Positions 41,738 to 52,000 of a stretch of DNA of 64,000 nucleotides are shown here, piece after piece. How positions within the stretch are numbered: position 1 is the first letter of the stretch; every line of letters begins with the position of its first letter. The notes below the pieces were generated by a model, which searched no databases, had not been told where the DNA came from, and worked only from the letters and a program-made list of their open reading frames with translations. The stretch lies in assembly GCF_010111755.1 (NCBI RefSeq), contig NC_088961.1, forward strand, positions 1,178,001 to 1,242,000. Reading direction: 5' to 3'. A program made the translations under genes and the position numbers. This stretch comes from Nakaseomyces glabratus. Lineage: Eukaryota; Ascomycota; Saccharomycetes; Saccharomycetales; Saccharomycetaceae.

Positions 41738-42622
41738 ATGACGGACTACGCAGTCGAAGTTACAGACCTCACTTACCGTTTTAAAGAGAGCCCTGAACCA
41801 GCCGTCGAGAATATCAACTTAAAGGTTCCCTGGAACACAAGAACTCTGGTTGTTGGTGCTAATGGTGCAGGTAAGTCGACACTACTGAAGCTGCTCAGTG
41901 GTAAGCATTTATGCCTAACTGGGAATATCAAAGTTAATGGCCTCGACCCATTCAGTCCGCTTTCAATGACTACTTCAATAGACAATACTCTCATTGAGAA
42001 TGACGATGGTTTTGGAAATAAAGGTGAATGTCAGGTATCCACATATTTAGGTACAGAATGGTGCCATATGAGCATTATTAATAGAGACATAGGAGTACTT
42101 GAACTATTGGATAGCATTGGTTATCAGTTTTTCAAGCAGAGGGGTGATAGACTTATTGATATTCTGGATATCGATGTCAATTGGAGAATGCATCGTTTGA
42201 GTGATGGTCAAAAGAGACGTGTTCAACTAGCAATGGGACTTTTAAAGCCTTGGAGAGTGCTCTTACTGGATGAGGTAACAGTTGACCTGGATGTTATTGC
42301 ACGCATGCGTCTATTAGATTTTTTGAAGTGGGAAACAACTAATAGAAAGTGTTCAGTAGTGTACGCAACACATATTTTTGACGGTTTGGCTGCTTGGCCC
42401 GATTATGTCTTACATATGCAAAGTGGGAAAATAGTCTCAAAATTAGACTATAAGAACGATGTTACATTCTGCAATGCCAAAGAGGACTCAGAAGCCAATG
42501 GCAAAGTAATTGTTAAGGAGAACGGTCAGAAACTGGATGTGATCCGTCTAAATAGTTTACACCCATTAGCAATTCACTGGCTACAAGGAGACCATTCCAA
42601 GATATCACCAGGGTTGTCATAA
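41738..42622 (+). CDS. CAF16: Soluble ABC ATPase Caf16
   Basis: 294 residues (289 in S. cerevisiae). Caf16 is a non-membrane ABC-type ATPase that associates with Ccr4 and Mediator subunits; its molecular role is poorly defined. All ATPase motifs are intact: Walker A GANGAGKST (~40-48), signature LSDGQ (~154-158), Walker B VLLLDE (~174-179) and the H-loop His (~212, in YATHIFDG). There is one ABC domain and no membrane span. The C-terminal ~60 residues form a short extension ending in HPLAIHWLQGDHSK. The start ATG is at 41738. Gene order GYP8-CAF16-CAK1 equals YFL027C-YFL029C. Confidence 0.95.
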   Translation: MTDYAVEVTDLTYRFKESPEPAVENINLKVPWNTRTLVVGANGAGKSTLLKLLSGKHLCLTGNIKVNGLDPFSPLSMTTSIDNTLIENDDGFGNKGECQVSTYLGTEWCHMSIINRDIGVLELLDSIGYQFFKQRGDRLIDILDIDVNWRMHRLSDGQKRRVQLAMGLLKPWRVLLLDEVTVDLDVIARMRLLDFLKWETTNRKCSVVYATHIFDGLAAWPDYVLHMQSGKIVSKLDYKNDVTFCNAKEDSEANGKVIVKENGQKLDVIRLNSLHPLAIHWLQGDHSKISPGLS

Positions 42623-42945
42623 TAATAATAAATAGAGCCTAGTAAGCTGCATCAATTTTATTTATAGTCTAGATTATAGATTTAACGATAATGATGACCC
42701 ATTTTATAATATAGCAATTGCAGTTCTGTATATTGCAAACAGTTGGGTTATTATGTAAATTTGTTCCGATTTGTAAGGTTTTTCAGACAATTCTCATACT
42801 TGAGTATTACGAAAGAAAAAGCGATGAGGTGATCTAGTTGAAATTGTTAGCCCAGAAGCAATAAAGGTCTTTATAATATAAATTCATAGACCTCTTAATA
42901 TATTACCCAATGTGATTGAGCTTATATATTAGTTAAAGGATTGAC
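42623..42945. other. CAF16-CAK1 intergenic region
   Basis: 323 bp, AT-rich, presumably the CAK1 promoter. Nothing else recognised. Confidence 0.5.
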
Positions 42946-44028
42946 ATGAATAGTCCACGTCAGTTGATAACACACACTAAGATTGCCAGTATTTATAGGG
43001 TCAAGGATTTAGCTGTAAAAATAGTATCCACAGAGCATCACATACCACCTCATAATGTGCAAAGGGAAAGAAGAATACTTCGTAAACTAGCTGTTGAACC
43101 AGTAAATCAAGGCTATGGTGCGCATGTAATAAAACTAATTGAAGACCAATGTAAAAACTCAAATATAGAACTGTGGTTCAAGTTTTATCCAATCGACCTC
43201 GAGGATTATTTACGATCATGCTTTAAGCCACAGAACAAATTCAATCCTTACTACACACTAGGAGAAGTCCTGGAGACCTCTCTCAGATCATCATATGTGA
43301 ATGAGTTTGACGTTAATGAATTTGCAAAGGACTTCTTTTTACAGATTGTGAAAGGTTTGAATTTTATACACCAGAGTGGAATTATTCATCGAGATATAAA
43401 GCCACGCAACATTGTCTTAGAGAAGCTATCAACTGGAAAATTTAACTTGGTGCTTATCGACTTTGGGATTTCCTATGATATAACTGAAACTAACATAGAT
43501 GAGAGACCTGATTCAAAAATAACTGATGTCTCCACATCAATTTACAAGGCTCCAGAACTATTGTTCGGTGTGAAAAATTACTCTTCAGCTGTTGATATAT
43601 GGGCAATGTTAGTTATATTATCAAACTTTTTTTCATTGGCGTCTGATTGCAAGAATTATCTATCCAGTTGTTTTGATGACGGATATAGGCCTGGCGAAGA
43701 AGATGGTAGTGATATCAAATTGATATTTTCTATATTTGAAAAATTTGGTGTTCCTACTGCTAATGAATGGCCTGAGGTTATTAATCATGGGTCTTCTGAA
43801 GTGTTTAATGGATTTTTTGGCAACAGCGATACTTCAAGATATATAATGAAACTCAGTGCTGTAGAACAAAGGCAAATAATAGCTTCCACATTTCCAAGAA
43901 TAGAAGAACTATCCGATACAAAATTTAAAAACAAGTTGTATGAAATTTTGGTAAAAATGGCATCTTATGAATCGACATGCAGGATAACAGCATTAGAAAT
44001 TTTACAGCTGCTGGAGAATAATGAGTAG
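42946..44028 (+). CDS. CAK1: Cyclin-dependent kinase-activating kinase Cak1
   Basis: 360 residues (368 in S. cerevisiae). Cak1 is the monomeric kinase that phosphorylates the activation loop of Cdc28 and also Kin28, Ctk1, Bur1 and Smk1. As expected for this unusual family, the N-lobe lacks a glycine-rich loop: the putative ATP lysine (Lys25, in LAVKIV) follows a short N-terminus with no GxGxxG. Catalytic HRDIKPRN (Asp150) and IDFGIS (Asp172) are intact, and STSIYKAPELLFG is the P+1/APE region. The start ATG is at 42946. Convergent with AGX1, as YFL029C-YFL030W. Confidence 0.95.
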   Translation: MNSPRQLITHTKIASIYRVKDLAVKIVSTEHHIPPHNVQRERRILRKLAVEPVNQGYGAHVIKLIEDQCKNSNIELWFKFYPIDLEDYLRSCFKPQNKFNPYYTLGEVLETSLRSSYVNEFDVNEFAKDFFLQIVKGLNFIHQSGIIHRDIKPRNIVLEKLSTGKFNLVLIDFGISYDITETNIDERPDSKITDVSTSIYKAPELLFGVKNYSSAVDIWAMLVILSNFFSLASDCKNYLSSCFDDGYRPGEEDGSDIKLIFSIFEKFGVPTANEWPEVINHGSSEVFNGFFGNSDTSRYIMKLSAVEQRQIIASTFPRIEELSDTKFKNKLYEILVKMASYESTCRITALEILQLLENNE

Positions 44029-44212
44029 AAGATTCACTGTTTACCAGCAATTTCAGAAAGGCTCGGTGATTTGCTCTTATATAAAAACAAAAAGAAAAGG
44101 TTAATATTTATTATTGTTATGATCAAGAATATATACTGAAGTGGCTGTTGTAAATAAACAAGAATATTAGTTGAAATGATATAAATAGATATCCACAATA
44201 AAAAGCGGGTCT

Positions 44213-45397
44213 TTATTTAGCTTCTGATATTAGCTTGTAACATGTTGGAATATAGTCGACACTTGGGTCACAAGCTGTGACACCCATATGACCAACACGG
44301 ATATATTTAGTTGCAATTGATGGCATTATACCGCCGGCAATAACAACACCGTGGGCCTTCAGATGAGAAATGACTTTACCTGGCTCATCAACATAAATGG
44401 CTGTTAGACCATGGGCTGCTGATTCAGCTGGATATTTAGATACTAATTTTAAGCCTAGTTCTTTGGTTAATTTGTCTTTAAATTCGGTACTCATTTTTGC
44501 ATGTTTCGTCCACCTAGCTTCTAATCCATCTTCCAAAATTTCTTGAAGAGCAGCATCCAAACTGTTGATGCTTTGAATAGCAGGTGTAGCAAAATACTTT
44601 GGTGTACCATTTTCGTAACCTTCCATAATTGGCAGCCATTTTTTTAAAGATGTAAAGTACGACTTTGGCTTATATTTATCAGATTTAACAAAATCGACCA
44701 CTCTTTGACTTGCAAATGAGATACTCAAACCAGCAGGTGCTCCTAACGCCTTTTGAGATGCAGTCAAACAATAATCAATACCCCATTTTTTGAACTCAAA
44801 TTCCTCACAACCAATTGAACAGACACCATCAACAATGATATATGTCTCGGGGGATATTTGACGAACAATTTCTGCAATTTCTTTAACGTTCAACAACACC
44901 GCTGTCGAAGTGTCGACATGTGTTAAAGTAATCAATTTATAGTTCTTTTCCTTCAGCTTCTCTCTGATCTTTTCAGTTGGAACGACATCGCCAACTTCAG
45001 CAGTTAATTTATCAACGTTAGCTCCATAAAGTTCCAAACACTCGGCAAAAAATTCGGAGAAGACACCTGTAGATACAACCAAGGCACTGTCGTTGTTGTC
45101 AATCAAGTTTGCACCAACAATATCCCATCCCAATGTACCTGAACCTGCAATAACGAATGGTTGACCCTCTTTCTCATCTGCTTTGAAAAGTTTCCTGGTA
45201 TTTTTCAGTGTTCTTTGAAAAATTGCACCAAACTCTGGGGAAGTATGGGATAAGGATGGAACATCTAATGCCCTTTGTACTTTAGAACTAAGAATAACTG
45301 GACCAGGAATCAATAGAGTATCAGCTTCGGTGGACATTGTTCTTACTAACGGTTTCGATAAATATTTTGATATGCTACTACTTACTCTAGCAAACAT
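44213..45397 (-). CDS. AGX1: Alanine:glyoxylate aminotransferase
   Basis: 394 residues (385 in S. cerevisiae). A PLP-dependent class-V aminotransferase that makes glycine from glyoxylate and alanine. The cofactor lysine is Lys216 in CLTASQKALGAPAGLS; SGTLGWDI, THVDTSTAV and VDGVCSIGCEEFEF are family blocks. The C-terminal VVIAGGIMP...YIRVGHMG region is intact. The first 20 residues (MFARVSSSISKYLSKPLVRT) are basic, Ser-rich and free of acidic residues, a typical mitochondrial presequence. A second in-frame ATG at 45337-45335 starts MSTEADTLLIPGP, which aligns with the whole mature enzyme. Position equals YFL030W. Confidence 0.96.
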   Translation of the reverse strand: MFARVSSSISKYLSKPLVRTMSTEADTLLIPGPVILSSKVQRALDVPSLSHTSPEFGAIFQRTLKNTRKLFKADEKEGQPFVIAGSGTLGWDIVGANLIDNNDSALVVSTGVFSEFFAECLELYGANVDKLTAEVGDVVPTEKIREKLKEKNYKLITLTHVDTSTAVLLNVKEIAEIVRQISPETYIIVDGVCSIGCEEFEFKKWGIDYCLTASQKALGAPAGLSISFASQRVVDFVKSDKYKPKSYFTSLKKWLPIMEGYENGTPKYFATPAIQSINSLDAALQEILEDGLEARWTKHAKMSTEFKDKLTKELGLKLVSKYPAESAAHGLTAIYVDEPGKVISHLKAHGVVIAGGIMPSIATKYIRVGHMGVTACDPSVDYIPTCYKLISEAK

Positions 45398-47664
45398 CTA
45401 AAGTAATACAATAAATACAGATAAACAACGAACCTTAAGGGGAAAAAGGTAGGCTAGGTAATGAGGCAAATGGAATGGAGTAATTTTTACTTCAGATTGT
45501 CTGAAAACTGGTCATTATATATACAGCCCCATCGATTTAACAGTGTCAAAAAAAATCCGCATTGCGCAAATGGTAATCAATTTATATGCCAGTTCTCGGA
45601 CGATATTAACCTACCTCCCAGAGGATGCAGTGCAACAGTAGGCCCGGTTAACTTAGGATTAAGGGTAGATAGCATTAATTCACTTGGAGGGGTGAAGTTG
45701 AATCCCCCCACAGTGTAAGCTACCTTTCCCTGCAGGCCTTGCTTGATGATTCACACAGCAAAAGGGCCAACTCACCAATAGGAAAGCATTTCCCTTTAAT
45801 CAAGATTAATCCGTATGGTACAATTATGACGAAAGCAAGCCATCCTTCCTCCAAGACCGTGTATTCGGAGTTAATAGCTTACAGTAAATAATACGTGGAG
45901 AATAGCACGGAGAATGGGTGATGATATTCCTGTCATTAGACTTTTCTCGGTGGTCTAACTCCAGATTTCGCAAGGGAAATTTTTGCGGGGAAAGGGGAAG
46001 AAAACATGGGAGGCGATTTTTCGTAGCATGTCTGTTTAATGCTATATTGTACTTAACAGGTCTTTACAAAGGAAGTTATTACCAGCCTATTGAACTCTTT
46101 TCAACATCCCGGTCAGAAGTTAAAAGTGCAACCTATCCAATATGGCACTGCATAGCCCTCTCCCCCAAGATTTTATGCCTCGAGAAAAATCGTAAATCTA
46201 TTTAAGGGTTTCTCCATAGGTTCTGTCCCTTAGATTCAATAATTACGTATTTAATGATATAAAATGTAGAGAACAATTAAATAATCAATTTTGCTGCATT
46301 TATACAGAAAAGTTAGCCATTCAGGGTAATGCCGTTAGGGTTTGTTGAGGTAGCGGACACTGTACAGTGTTAAACAAAGCTCAATTCAAAATATTGAAAG
46401 TAGCCATTATACTCTTCAATCTCATAATATTATTCTTGGTCTATCTACGGTTCTAGTTATTCGATTTTTTCTTGAATTGGAATGTTCTAGTTATAAAGTC
46501 TTCAAAAAGATAGAGGGGGGAAAAAAAAAGAGAAGGAAAAGAACTTTTTAAAGTTTATAAAAGATGCCTATCTCTCAAGTACGAGAGAAAAGGCTGTTTA
46601 TTTTTTATATTTATCATTAATTAAGTTGAATGAAATTGATGCAGTTTAATGTCTAGAATGGAAGGTAGTAGTGAAAAATAATAAGAACGAAAAGAAAAAA
46701 AATTATAAATACCTGGCAATGTTGGAATATAATAACATGTTTGATTGAATTTGTTGAGACAAGAAATAAAGCCTTACTTCTTGGAATTCTCATTCATTGG
46801 TTTGAATAGTATCAAAAACAGTAAAAGATATGATGCAGATACAATAGCCATAAAAAAAAAAGAACAAAACTTGAAGCGTAAAACGAAATATGAAATATAT
46901 GGGAACTCTTCACGAGTTCATGAAACAAATAAATTGAATGAAAAAAGATCCTTGATAAAAAGATGAAAATAGTTATCACTAGAAAGTTTGAAAATATGGG
47001 AGGCATGAATAACAGGTATTCCCAAAATGGCTTGATAACCCAATGAGACCATCAATACTAACAACATTGGTAAAATCGTCGTACTGGTATTTGTGTAGGA
47101 CGATGGTAGCTAGTATGAAAGCTGAAATAGTTTGTTAATCTATGGTAGTGGCCACTGATTTGCTGTCGATTTCTAAAAGAAAAAGACTGCAACATTGAAG
47201 CTTTTTGATTAACAATTAAGTAGGCACAGCTCATAATTTTCTAGTTTTAATTGAACAGGCGTAGCAGTTTAAGCTATAAAAAGCTTTGGTAAAGCATGTT
47301 CAAGAAAAAGAGCAAACGAGTGATAAACAGCAAATTAGAGAATCACAAGCGATTTAAGATGTCGATAAGTAGCATAACAATAAAAGGCAACTGGTCGCAA
47401 AGCCGATAATTCCAATTAAGTATATCAGCGCGCCGCAAGAGGCTTTTGTTAAAGTAATCAAGCATCATCAGCAGTTATGTACTAATTTGGGAATATCTCG
47501 ATCAAAAAGTAACTCCTCATTCTTTGCAGAAAGAACACATTTATTTCAACCACCGGCTTTGGTACCTTAATGGAAAGCACCAACTGAAGCGGTGGACTGA
47601 AAGGATTAAATGATAATGAAGTTGATGCTTTTGAATGTGAACGCTGAAAGCATTGCAGTTCTAA
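45398..47664. other. AGX1-HAC1 intergenic region
   Basis: About 2.3 kb between two minus-strand genes: AGX1 promoter near 45400-45700, HAC1 3' untranslated region at the right end. Open frames are short (under 100 codons) and unrecognised. No tRNA or other RNA signature noticed. Confidence 0.6.
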
Positions 47665-49060
47665 TCATGTGGAAGAGAAGGTGTATGCAGGTAATAGTTC
47701 AAATGCATCAACTTGTTTGTTTGGAAGTTCCTGCGCATCAGGCAGGTCATGGTTGAAAAAATAAACAATAAAGTGTTAGTTATAAGATAAACAAGAACAC
47801 TATCTTTCCAAGCAGTTAAATTTAGTAGAGCCTTTGTGAGTGTGTGTCTGTACATTACGTGACTACATTTGGAAAGATGTTTCTGGGAATTATAACTAAT
47901 CGTGTTTGATAATCTATGAAGATTTCCACAGCTTCAGTGATATATTAAAAAAAAAATTATTCCTAGCCCGCTAAGAACATACTGTACTGGGTAATATCTT
48001 CTGAAGATATCAAAATCTTATTCTTTCTTATAACAGTTCTCTTAATTATTGACCACAATATATGGAAAGTTCAATAATTGATGAAACTATCATCCATAAC
48101 TATGTTAGTAATCTCTTCTGGATTACGCTTTAAGTCTTCGACAAACAAACTGTTCGTGCTGCGACCAACCTGTTGAGGTGCAGTCAATGTGGAATTTGTA
48201 TGATCAAACTCGCAGGGTATTGCTAATTCAAAACTATCGTCATTTTTAAAACTGTCAAGATCTCCCATTAAGAATGGAACACAGTTTTCGTTGCTTAGTA
48301 GAGATGGCCATTCAGCAGGATTGAATAAATTTTGCACAAGTGATTGCGACATATTCTTTCCCTGATTAATTCTTAGATCGTACTTATTTGGCGTTGATGA
48401 AGCAGAAGACAATGGTGTATTGGTGATTGTTTGTCTTTTATCAACTTCATTGTCGGAAGCACTGATGTAAGCGGACATGCATGTACTCGATGAAGTAGAT
48501 GCGGTCAATGGTGTCATCTGTTCTATAGATCTAGGTCTGACTGGGGTTGATGTTACATCACTCCCAATCGAACCGAACTTTGTTGACTTCTTCTGAATCA
48601 TTGAAGAAATGTATTCTCTGTTGTCAACATCGTCTTCAGCAGCATGTACATCTACAGCCCATTCGGCTGCTAAGGTAGAAGATATTTCGGTAGTAGAAGA
48701 TGGTACATCTGTTGAACTAAAGGACATCTCGTCATCTTGTTCCATGTTGATATAAGTATCCCATACACTGGGATCAATCAGCATTGACTTGATATCAATT
48801 TTAGATTGAAGCTGGTCCAGGACGACTTTCATTGTGTTGCATTTTTTTTCAAGGTTTGCAACATAATTGCGTTTTCTGTCTCTAGACTTCTGAGCAGCTT
48901 TTCTATTTCTCAATATTCTTTGGATTTTACGAATCTCTTTTTCCTCTTTGGTTTTAGCTCTCTTTCTTGGAGGCATCCAAGTTTCGAAAGCCAAAGTGTT
49001 TTTAGCAGCGATTAGTTGATCTTCAGCGTTTTGTGGAATCATTTCTGAAAATTCTGACAT
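47665..49060 (-). CDS. HAC1: Unfolded-protein-response bZIP factor Hac1, split by an Ire1 intron
   Basis: Proposed CDS: complement of join(47665..47738, 48118..49060), 338 residues when spliced. Hac1 activates ER chaperone and ERAD genes after Ire1 splices its mRNA. The first in-frame ATG is at 49060-49058; the frame extends six codons upstream only to a TTG. The basic region RILRNRKAAQKSRDRKR (~50-66) with N-x7-R is followed by a leucine zipper; PPRKRAKTKEEKE just before it is near-identical to S. cerevisiae Hac1. The unspliced frame stops at 48071 after 329 residues. Joining the two Ire1 sites replaces its last 15 residues with a tail that starts DAQELPNKQVDAFELL and ends SST, comparable to the spliced S. 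cerevisiae tail EAQSGLNSFELNDFFITS. The protein is much longer than the 238-residue S. cerevisiae form, mainly in the Ser/Thr-rich middle. Confidence 0.88.
47730..47746 (-). promoter_or_regulatory. Ire1 3' splice-site hairpin of HAC1
   Basis: Minus strand: a perfect 5-bp stem CCTGC/GCAGG closes a 7-nt loop CTG|ATGC, fitting the Ire1 loop rule (C at 1, G at 3, G at 6). Cleavage after the first G puts the exon-2 start at 47738. The exon side, ATGCGCAG, parallels the S. cerevisiae 3' site AAGCGCAG. Confidence 0.8.
47739..48117 (-). other. Non-spliceosomal HAC1 intron (379 nt)
   Basis: Defined by the two hairpins at its ends. There is no GT...AG boundary: the intron begins AAGAG and ends CCTG on the minus strand. 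It contains the stop codon of the unspliced form. S. cerevisiae has a 252-nt intron in the same place relative to the RNP(E/D)AQ junction. In S. cerevisiae tRNA ligase joins the exons. Confidence 0.8.
48108..48126 (-). promoter_or_regulatory. Ire1 5' splice-site hairpin of HAC1
   Basis: Minus strand: a perfect 6-bp stem GTAATC/GATTAC closes a 7-nt loop CAG|AAGA with C1, G3 and G6. The stem is identical to that of the S. cerevisiae 5' site, whose loop is CAGCCGU. Cleavage after CAG puts the last exon-1 base at 48118, inside the codon after Arg-Asn-Pro. Confidence 0.82.
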
Positions 49061-52000
49061 GAAGTTATCGGTGTTCAAGTTCGGTAACTTTTAAAAAAAA
49101 AAGAATCTAAACGATCAATAAGTATCAATACTCGGAAAATAGCAGCTGTGTTGAACCAATAATGGAATATATCCAATGATAGATTTCCAATGAGGGATCA
49201 AAGCTTGGTAGAGTTATTGATATATGTATCCGGCAGTATAGGGTGGTAGAGTCTGCTCGGAAATAACAGTGGAAGCGTTGCTTTTGTTGTTAGATGCTGA
49301 CTGTAATAATGTTATCAATATGTCAGCAGGTGGTAATTTATCAAAAGCAAAAAGGAACACACGTAAGAGTACAGACACACACAGGCAGGTCGTTCAGGTT
49401 CAGTGGTAACAGTAGTTAAAACGAATCGTAAAGGTCTGGGTTATTTTTTTTTCTTTCTTACTGAAATATGGAAAAAAAAAATTAGAAGTAGAGCCTTTTG
49501 TTCTATACTGAGTTTGTTGCTTAGATAGTAATTTGAACAATTCTTTGTTTTCTAAATTACTTGGTGATGTTTTATTTATGAAAAAAAATTGAATACAATG
49601 AAATAAAACATTATGTGATCCAAACGAAACTCAAGAATATATCTTAAAAACTCACAACTTTATATACTCGAGAGATAGAAGAATATGAGAATTATTTTCT
49701 CGGTCTATCAGTAACGAATATTTTCCGGGATTATTATTAACTCCAGTCGAATAATGCCGTTCAATCAACATGGATTTGCATAAAGAATCCTTTCGCATTT
49801 GGATAATAAGTGATACATTTTCTGAGATTAATTACTTTTCCTAATTAATCGATTATTAAGAAAATCATGTATAATTAATCTGAGATTGATTAGAAGCAAG
49901 CCATATTTGGCCAGCTTCCTTATTAACTGGAAAACTATAATAGAGAGTCTAGAAAATTATTGTTATTCCCGTCTAGGAATTGTAGTAACACATGCACAAG
50001 CAAATACACAGTACTATAAGCATTTTAAAATGCCTAATCACAAAAAGAAAGTCATCAAGTAATCCACCGAGACAATTACTTTACTATGGGGAGTAGATTG
50101 CAAGTCTTGCATGAAAATACAGAACTAGACTAAATGGCAATATTAGTGAACTCCTGGATTTTTTTAATGGATTTTGAATACCTTTCCTTGCCAGCTTAAT
50201 AATATTACTATGGTTTCTTTAATCTCATGGTAAAAGGGATATTGAAACATTTTACATGAGTAAAAATTATGGTAAGTATTTGTCTAATAGACAAAACTTA
50301 TTGAGAGTGTTATTTTCCACAGGTATAGCGTGCGGGCATTAAAGTAACAAGGTACTGTAAGTTTGCCTTAGCCCTAAGGAAAATCGTGTAAGAGAAAAGA
50401 GCAGCCATATTAGAACCAAGTCGACACTTTGTTGGAATGTTAATGGTTACAGTTTGCTACCCCTCCATCTAAATCTTACTTGAAATAACTCTCGGATTTA
50501 GCCACGTTAGCCTGCTGAAACACATGTATGTTAAGTTCTCGCAATAGAAATCAAGTACAGCGACAAATGAACACTTGTTTGTTTCTCATAATTAACAGTC
50601 ATCCAGGATTTTTTCTTTCCTCTATTTAATTTTTTTGGTGATGCAACCTATACCTTTGAATGGATGTCTATTTCTTGATTATTATAAGAAACATCCGTGC
50701 GCATGAATTTTAAGCTGAAAAAGAAAGCCAAGAAACCAGAAAATCCTAATATTTCAATTTACCTGGCTTTCGTTTGATTCACATTTGTCTTTTTTGAAAT
50801 TATCTTCGCAGTTCTTGAAGAAGATCCGTAGACTTCATAGTAATCGTTTCATAATCTACAAAGCAAAGGCTGGTACGGAGACTTCCTTTCGAAGTCATTT
50901 TTCATTTGATTGTCTTTCTACCTTTTACTTGCCCTGTAACTCTGTCGGAGCATAGTACAGAAAAGGAAGGCTGCCTAATTGTGACTACGATATTGTAACA
51001 AGACAAACGAACCACTGCACTTGAATTGAGCTATCTTGATATAATTTAACTTGTCTGCTAATTTTTACTGACCAAGTTGTTTATAGAGTAAACTTCGAGG
51101 AGTATTTAAAAAGAGAAAAGCCGAAACAGATACATTTAAAGTTCACAGTGAAATAAATGGAGCTTTTAAAAAAGTTCACCACCTAATAAACTAACGTAGT
51201 GTTGTTAACAACAATAACCAGCGAGCAAACAGAAATGTTAATCGGTGGTGATTCATCATTACCAACAAAATTTTTGGAGGATCTTCAAAGATCACTTAAC
51301 AATTACTTTTGTTTTCATTTGCTATTTCCAGCGGGGTATCAAAATATTACAGGCTTAGATTTAGGAAAGTTGATTATTGATCATATACGATCATCGCAGA
51401 GTGGGTTCATGCTTGTACACAACTAAGGAAAAGAATCGCCTTTAGTAGTAGCCCTTTACTAAATGAAAGAACGATGGTATTTTTCTTTTTATCTCCGCAA
51501 GGTGAGAATGTAGAGCTCGAAGTGAGGAGAGTATATCTGTTCTACACCTTACATACAGTTAAGTATAGGCCCAACAAGTGCTTAGGGGCGAGTGGATGAT
51601 ATAAAAAATGACTAAAAACGCTAGATTGATTTCCAAGGACAATCTTTCTAATGTATCTATTATAGAGAAAGTAGACAATAAGTGATGCAAAACATTATTT
51701 GTCGTCAAAATAAATAAAGTGAGCATAGAAGTAGCTTGCGAAATTTTTGTGCAACATTCTAATGATGTTTTAGACCAATGTGGCCATTTCTTTCCAATAT
51801 TCGTCTTGGAAAGAATCACGACGCCTAGTTACGGAATATTAAAAACACAAAATGCACATACTGTTCTTTCAGGTTACAATTACCTAACTAGATTTGAACA
51901 CAACAGCATTTAGTTTCCTATATAGCACTCTGTTATAGGCATTAAGCAATATATGTAGACTACTATTATTTCGACATTGTCTGTTTCAGAGCGCGTTACG

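Noticed and set aside
47931..47937. CTGAAGC on the minus strand as an alternative Ire1 3' site for HAC1
   Set aside because: The loop fits the rule, but the flanking bases form at best a 2-4 bp weak stem, and splicing there gives a tail unlike Hac1. The site at 47730-47746 has a perfect stem and a family-like tail.
48071..48117. Idea that HAC1 is intronless and EEITNIVMDDSFINY is the mature tail
   Set aside because: DDSFINY superficially resembles the S. cerevisiae ending NDFFITS, but the perfect 5' hairpin, the perfect 3' hairpin and the DAQ...FEL tail after joining are stronger evidence for an intron.
50271..50279. Minus-strand ATACTTACC, identical to the first nine bases of U1 snRNA
   Set aside because: The sequence that follows does not match the next conserved U1 bases, and a 9-mer match is expected about every few hundred kb by chance on two strands.
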